DNA of 47,492 bases from an uncultured beta proteobacterium. Lineage in GTDB: Bacteria; Pseudomonadota; Gammaproteobacteria; Burkholderiales; SG8-39. The translations under genes were made by a program, and so were the position numbers. The notes under the pieces are model-generated. The model did not search any database, was not told where the DNA came from, and worked only from the letters and a program-made list of their open reading frames with translations. The stretch covers positions 1 through 47,492 of the forward strand of contig CAIOLO010000117.1 in NCBI GenBank assembly GCA_903859155.1. Direction: 5' to 3'. This document shows, in pieces, positions 43,576 through 47,492 of this stretch (within the stretch, counting starts at the first letter, position 1; each line of letters starts with the position of its first letter).

Positions 43576-44664
43576 ATGGAACGAAATACACCCATCTCGG
43601 TGATCCCGATTTCCGATCTGCGGCGCGGCAAGGATCTGCCCGCAGCTCACGCCCAGACGGGCGCGCTGGCCGATATTCGCGGCCGGCAACTTCGCGATCT
43701 GCGGATATCGGTGACCGACCGCTGCAATTTTCGCTGCGTGTACTGCATGCCCAAGGAAATTTTCGGCAACGATTATCAGTTCCTGCCGCGCAGCCAACTG
43801 CTCGATTTCGACGAAATCACCCGCCTGGTCGGCATTTTCAAGGAACGCGGCATCACCAAGGTGCGCCTCACCGGTGGCGAACCGCTGCTGCGCCGGAACA
43901 TCGAGCATCTGATCGAACAGCTTGCCGGCATCGGCGGACTGGACATAGCGCTCACCACCAACGGCTCGCTGCTCTCGCGCAAGGCGCGCGGCCTGCGTGA
44001 CGCCGGATTGAACCGGGTCACCGTCAGCCTGGATGCCATCGACGATCCGACTTTCCAGAAAATGAACGATGCGGAATTCCCCGTGGCCAAGGTCCTCGAA
44101 GGCATTGAAGCCGCCGCCGCCGCGGGACTCACGCCAGTCAAGATCAACATGGTGGTCAAACGCGGCCTCAATGAACATGCAATCCTGCCCATGGCGCGCC
44201 ATTTTCACGGTAGCGGCCACATCGTGCGCTTCATCGAGTACATGGACGTGGGCTCCACCAACGGCTGGCGCATGGACGATGTGATTTCCTCGCGCGAGAT
44301 CGTCAACCGCATCGGCGCGGTCTATCCGCTCGAGCAGGTCGACCCCCTTTACACCGGCGAGGTGGCCGAGCGCTGGCGCTACCGCGACGGCTCGGGTGAA
44401 ATCGGCGTGATTTCTTCGGTCACGCAGGCCTTCTGCCACGACTGCACCCGCGCCCGCCTGTCCACCGAAGGCATGCTCTACACCTGCCTGTTCGCGCAAA
44501 GCGGCTACGACCTGCGCCGCCTGCTGCGGGATGGAACCGGCGACGACGCCATCAGCGAGGCCATCAGCGGAATCTGGCAGGTACGCGACGACCGCTACTC
44601 GGAGATCCGCACCACGGAAACAACGAGCCCGCGCAAGATCGAAATGTCCTACATCGGCGGCTAG
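43576..44664 (+). CDS. moaA: GTP 3',8-cyclase (radical SAM)
   Basis: MoaA makes the precursor that MoaC converts to cyclic pyranopterin monophosphate, the first Moco step. The radical-SAM cluster Cys are C50, C54 and C57 ([11 protein letters not shown]). The second C-terminal 4Fe-4S site is C287, C290 and C304 (F-C-H-D-C-T-R-A-R). The protein ends in the Gly-Gly tail (S-Y-I-G-G) needed for activity. At 362 aa it has an N-terminal extension of about 30 residues. No moaC lies in the window. fdhD follows 134 bp downstream. Confidence 0.97.
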   Translation: MERNTPISVIPISDLRRGKDLPAAHAQTGALADIRGRQLRDLRISVTDRCNFRCVYCMPKEIFGNDYQFLPRSQLLDFDEITRLVGIFKERGITKVRLTGGEPLLRRNIEHLIEQLAGIGGLDIALTTNGSLLSRKARGLRDAGLNRVTVSLDAIDDPTFQKMNDAEFPVAKVLEGIEAAAAAGLTPVKINMVVKRGLNEHAILPMARHFHGSGHIVRFIEYMDVGSTNGWRMDDVISSREIVNRIGAVYPLEQVDPLYTGEVAERWRYRDGSGEIGVISSVTQAFCHDCTRARLSTEGMLYTCLFAQSGYDLRRLLRDGTGDDAISEAISGIWQVRDDRYSEIRTTETTSPRKIEMSYIGG

Positions 44665-44798
44665 GCGAGATCTTGATTGCCATCAGCCCTCTCGTGCAGC
44701 AGCGTACCGGGACCACGCGCCGGAACACCGGAACAAGGGCCGGTGGACATTGAAATGCGCAATACCCCGGACGGTTCTTGCCGATTGAAAAGTTGATC

Positions 44799-45665
44799 AT
44801 GGCGCTGCACAGCAAAGCCACCATGTCCCGCCCCCTCATCACCCGGGCACGCCGCCCCCTCACCTACGAGGTCGACGCCGTCAACGAGCGCGGCGAAGCA
44901 GTGCGCCCGGCCATTGCCGGGGAGGCGCCGCTGACCCTGTATGTCGACAAGCGCGAGATCGTCACCCTGATGACGCTGGGCCAGCATCCGGAAGCCCTGG
45001 CCATCGGCTACCTGCGCAATCAGCGACTGCTGGACTCGATCGAACAGATCAGCGCGGTGCAGGTGGACTGGGAGACCGAATCGGTCGCGGTCACCACCCA
45101 CGGCGGCATCGCCGATCTGATGGAAAAAACCGCCAGGCGCACGGTAACCAGCGGCTGCGGCCAGGGAACGGTGTTCGGCGACCTGATGGAGGAGATCGAC
45201 AGCATTCGCCTGCGCGAGGACGTGGTGCTCGATGAAGCCTCGCTGTTTGCCCTGCTCGAGGAAATCCGCCGCCACGAGACCATTTACAAAAGCGCCGGCG
45301 CAGTGCATGGCTGCGCGCTGCTCGAGGCACCGGCGGCTGGGCCGCCGCGGCAACTCTACTTTGTCGAGGATGTGGGCCGGCACAATGCGGTGGACGCCAT
45401 TGCCGGTTTGATGTGGCTGGATGGGGTTGATGGCACGGACAAGATTTTCTACACCACCGGGCGCCTGACCTCGGAGATGGTGATCAAGGCGGTGCAGATG
45501 CGCCTGCCTTTCCTGGTGTCGCGCTCGGGGCTGACCCAGATGGGCCACGCCATCGCCGAGCGTACCGGCATCACCATGATCGGGCGTGCCGCCGGACATC
45601 GCTATCTGCTTTTCACCGGCAGGCATCGCTTCAACAAGGTGCTCGCACCGACCCTGCTCGCATGA
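44799..45665 (+). CDS. fdhD: formate dehydrogenase accessory sulfurtransferase FdhD
   Basis: FdhD passes sulfur from IscS to the Mo-bisMGD cofactor of formate dehydrogenase. The 288-aa protein has R-P-L-T-Y-E-V, P-E-A-L-A-I-G-Y-L and E-D-V-G-R-H-N-A-V-D. The usual C-x-x-C is C120-G-Q-G123, so only the first Cys is present. A TTG seven codons upstream (44778) is possible, but the ATG at 44799 is preferred. Its stop overlaps mobA as ATGA. Confidence 0.92.
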   Translation: MALHSKATMSRPLITRARRPLTYEVDAVNERGEAVRPAIAGEAPLTLYVDKREIVTLMTLGQHPEALAIGYLRNQRLLDSIEQISAVQVDWETESVAVTTHGGIADLMEKTARRTVTSGCGQGTVFGDLMEEIDSIRLREDVVLDEASLFALLEEIRRHETIYKSAGAVHGCALLEAPAAGPPRQLYFVEDVGRHNAVDAIAGLMWLDGVDGTDKIFYTTGRLTSEMVIKAVQMRLPFLVSRSGLTQMGHAIAERTGITMIGRAAGHRYLLFTGRHRFNKVLAPTLLA

Positions 45666-46264
45666 TTACCAGCCAGGGCGTCTGCGGACTGATTCTTGCC
45701 GGTGGCCAGGGACGCCGCATGGGGGGCGTGGACAAGGGATTGCAGATCCTGCGCGGACGCCCGATGGTGAAATGGGTGCTCGACAGGCTTGCGCCGCAAA
45801 CCGATGAAATCATCATCAACGCCAATCAGAACCTGGATGTCTACGGCGCTTATGGCCGGGTGATTGTCAGCGATGCAATACAGGAGCCCGACGGCGGGTT
45901 CGCCGGTCCGCTGGCGGGCCTGCACGCGGGGCTCGCGCATTGCGCGCAGCCACTGCTGGCCAGTGTCCCATGCGATTCGCCCTTCCTGCCCGCCGACCTG
46001 ATAGCCCGCCTGCGCGCGGCACTGGAAGCAGATCGCGCCCAGCTCGCCGTGGCACGCACCGGCACGCAAACACACCCGGTGTTTGCGCTGATGCGTCGCG
46101 AGCTGCGCGAACCGCTGGGCGAGTTTCTGGAGCTGGGCGGACGCACCATCCTTTCTTGGTATGACACACTTGCCGTCACCGAGGTCGTCTTTGACGACGA
46201 AGCCGAGGCATTCTCCAACATCAACACGCGCGATGAACTTCGCATCCACGAGGCAAACTCATGA
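45662..46264 (+). CDS. mobA: molybdenum cofactor guanylyltransferase
   Basis: MobA adds GMP to Mo-molybdopterin to form the MGD cofactor. The 200-aa protein has the nucleotide motif L-I-L-A-G-G-Q-G-R-R-M-G-G (10-22) and later D-G-G-F-A-G-P-L-A-G, S-V-P-C-D-S-P-F-L-P and N-I-N-T. The start overlaps fdhD by 4 bp and the stop overlaps the downstream moeA by 4 bp, so the three genes are very likely translationally coupled. Confidence 0.96.
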   Translation: MITSQGVCGLILAGGQGRRMGGVDKGLQILRGRPMVKWVLDRLAPQTDEIIINANQNLDVYGAYGRVIVSDAIQEPDGGFAGPLAGLHAGLAHCAQPLLASVPCDSPFLPADLIARLRAALEADRAQLAVARTGTQTHPVFALMRRELREPLGEFLELGGRTILSWYDTLAVTEVVFDDEAEAFSNINTRDELRIHEANS

Positions 46265-47492
46265 CCACCCCTTTCGCGTCGCTGTCCGATGCCGTCAGCT
46301 GCGTATCCGACTACGACCCGGAGGCATTGCCCGTGGCCGATGCCAGGCGCATCATCGGCTCGATGGTGCGACCGGTGCAGGGGGTCGAGACAGTGGCGGT
46401 GCGCGAGGCGCTCGGGCGCGTGCTGGCCGCCGAACTGGTTTCGCCCATCAACGTGCCGCAGCACGACAATTCGGCCATGGACGGATGGGCCATGCTGGGC
46501 GCCGCCCTCAATCCGGACAAGGAGACGGTGCTCACGGAAATCGGCACCGCCCTCGCCGGCGGCGCATTTGCCGGAACCGTGGCAAGCGGCGAATGCGTGC
46601 GCATCATGACCGGCGCGGTCATCCCCGAGGGCACCGACACCGTGGTGCCGCAGGAATCGGTGCGCTCGCAAGGCAAGCGCATCACCTTTCCAGCGGGGCA
46701 AAAGCCCGGGCAACACCGGCGCCGCGCAGGCGAAGATCTGGCCAGCGGAAAAGCCGCCCTGGCGGCAGGCACCTATTTGCGTCCTGCCGAGCTCGGCCTG
46801 GCCGCATCGCTCGGTATCGCGGAACTGACGGTGCGCCGGCGCCCCAGGGTTGCATTTTTTTCCACCGGAGACGAACTGCGCCCGGTAGGACAGCCTCTGG
46901 GAAACGGCGAAGTCTATGACAGCAACCGCTATACGCTGTGGGGCATGCTGGCACGCCTGGGCTGCGAAGCCATCGACCTGGGCGTGGTGCGCGATGAACC
47001 GGCCCTGATCGAAGCGGCATTCCGCAAGGCCGCAGCCAATGCCGACGCGGTGATAACCACCGGCGGCGTTTCGGTAGGCGAAGCCGATTTCACCAAGGCG
47101 ATGATGGCGCGCCTGGGCGAGGTGGCATTCTGGAAGCTTGCCATGCGCCCGGGCCGGCCGATGGCCTTCGGGCGCGTCAGCGACGGCGGCAAAACGGCAC
47201 TGTTGTTCGGCCTGCCGGGCAACCCGGTGGCGGTCATGGTGACCTTCTACTTCTTCGTGCGCGGCGCGCTGCTCGCGCTGGCTGGCAGGAACGATCTCGA
47301 ACTGCCGTTGTTGCGCGCGCGCGCCGCATCCGGCATGAAGAAAAAAACCGGCCGTACCGAGTATCTGCGCGGCATCCTCGAGAACCAGGGCAGCGAATGG
47401 ACCGTGCGCCTCACCGGCCCGCAGGGATCGGGAATCCTCAATTCCATGGCCCAGGCCAATTGCTTCGTGGTGCTGCGCCACGAGCAGGGCAA
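46261..47492 (+). CDS. moeA: molybdopterin molybdenumtransferase, copy 2 (3' truncated by window)
   Basis: This second MoeA starts at ATGA overlapping mobA and stays open for 410 codons to the window edge, so only a few residues are missing. Motifs are N-S-A-M-D-G-W-A, M-T-G-A-V-I-P-E-G, S-T-G-D-E-L, G-G-V-S-V-G-E-A-D-F and G-L-P-G-N-P-V. It differs from copy 1 (28804-30021) by W in place of Y in the A-M-D-G block, so the two are paralogues. The coupling to fdhD and mobA points to a role in MGD-type enzymes such as formate dehydrogenase. Confidence 0.95.
   Translation, partial: MTTPFASLSDAVSCVSDYDPEALPVADARRIIGSMVRPVQGVETVAVREALGRVLAAELVSPINVPQHDNSAMDGWAMLGAALNPDKETVLTEIGTALAGGAFAGTVASGECVRIMTGAVIPEGTDTVVPQESVRSQGKRITFPAGQKPGQHRRRAGEDLASGKAALAAGTYLRPAELGLAASLGIAELTVRRRPRVAFFSTGDELRPVGQPLGNGEVYDSNRYTLWGMLARLGCEAIDLGVVRDEPALIEAAFRKAAANADAVITTGGVSVGEADFTKAMMARLGEVAFWKLAMRPGRPMAFGRVSDGGKTALLFGLPGNPVAVMVTFYFFVRGALLALAGRNDLELPLLRARAASGMKKKTGRTEYLRGILENQGSEWTVRLTGPQGSGILNSMAQANCFVVLRHEQG

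Noticed and set aside
45850-47481. 543-codon open frame on the minus strand
   Set aside because: It is antisense to mobA and moeA copy 2 and is low-complexity, so it is a shadow of their codon bias.

Overview
The window looks like a betaproteobacterial chromosome, probably Burkholderiales-like. The clues are two Bug-type tripartite tricarboxylate receptors, a DUF4936 gene, the dnaX-ybaB-recR order, a 4.5S RNA of the small bacterial type and GC-rich codon use. This assignment is inference from gene content. No insertion sequence, prophage, integron or CRISPR array is visible.

Region 1 (1-8.9 kb, mostly minus strand) is core information processing: parE, parC, ffs (4.5S RNA), dnaX, ybaB and recR, then a CaiB/BaiF CoA-transferase overlapping recR by ATGA. 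Next comes initiator tRNA-fMet with a strong sigma70 promoter. Directly after the tRNA is an rRNA-leader-like stretch with a boxA that runs off the left edge, so the tRNA appears to sit in the 5' leader of an rrn operon.

Region 2 (8.9-13.7 kb) is a catabolic accessory patch: an orphan hydantoinase-B-type gene, two Bug solute receptors, and N-terminal stubs of a Rieske oxygenase and an alpha/beta hydrolase. It looks like a decaying aromatic or hydantoin catabolism locus.

Region 3 (13.7-25 kb) is housekeeping: mltG-tmk-holB-tatD-ankyrin on the minus strand, ygfZ-DUF4936-NRDE on the plus strand, a GNAT gene, a bifunctional sugar-phosphate aldolase/short-chain dehydrogenase, and an EamA-tadA-L,D-transpeptidase-arfB operon.

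Region 4 (25.1-28.0 kb) is the most striking part. Four tandem, nearly identical type IV pilin genes are spaced about 730 bp apart. Each has its own sigma54 -24/-12 promoter, a shared upstream palindrome (candidate activator site) about 90-102 bp further upstream, and a rho-independent terminator. They are four complete monocistronic cassettes.

Region 5 (28.0-37 kb) is a molybdenum block on the minus strand: modA-modB-modC-mobB-moeA-moaD-moaE behind a clear ModE-type operator. A short ModE-type regulator, an aldo/keto reductase, a frameshifted carboxymuconolactone-decarboxylase stub and an aldehyde dehydrogenase lie upstream. A DUF2478 gene is on the other strand.

Region 6 (37-47.5 kb) has a CocE/NonD hydrolase, a fused indolepyruvate:ferredoxin oxidoreductase, a perfect 21-bp inverted repeat, an SDR with a changed catalytic motif, and a second molybdenum cofactor run: moaA, then fdhD-mobA-moeA with ATGA overlaps. 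The last gene is cut by the right edge. Together regions 5 and 6 cover molybdate uptake, early and late Moco synthesis, MGD formation and formate dehydrogenase sulfuration. moaC and moaB/mog are not in the window.
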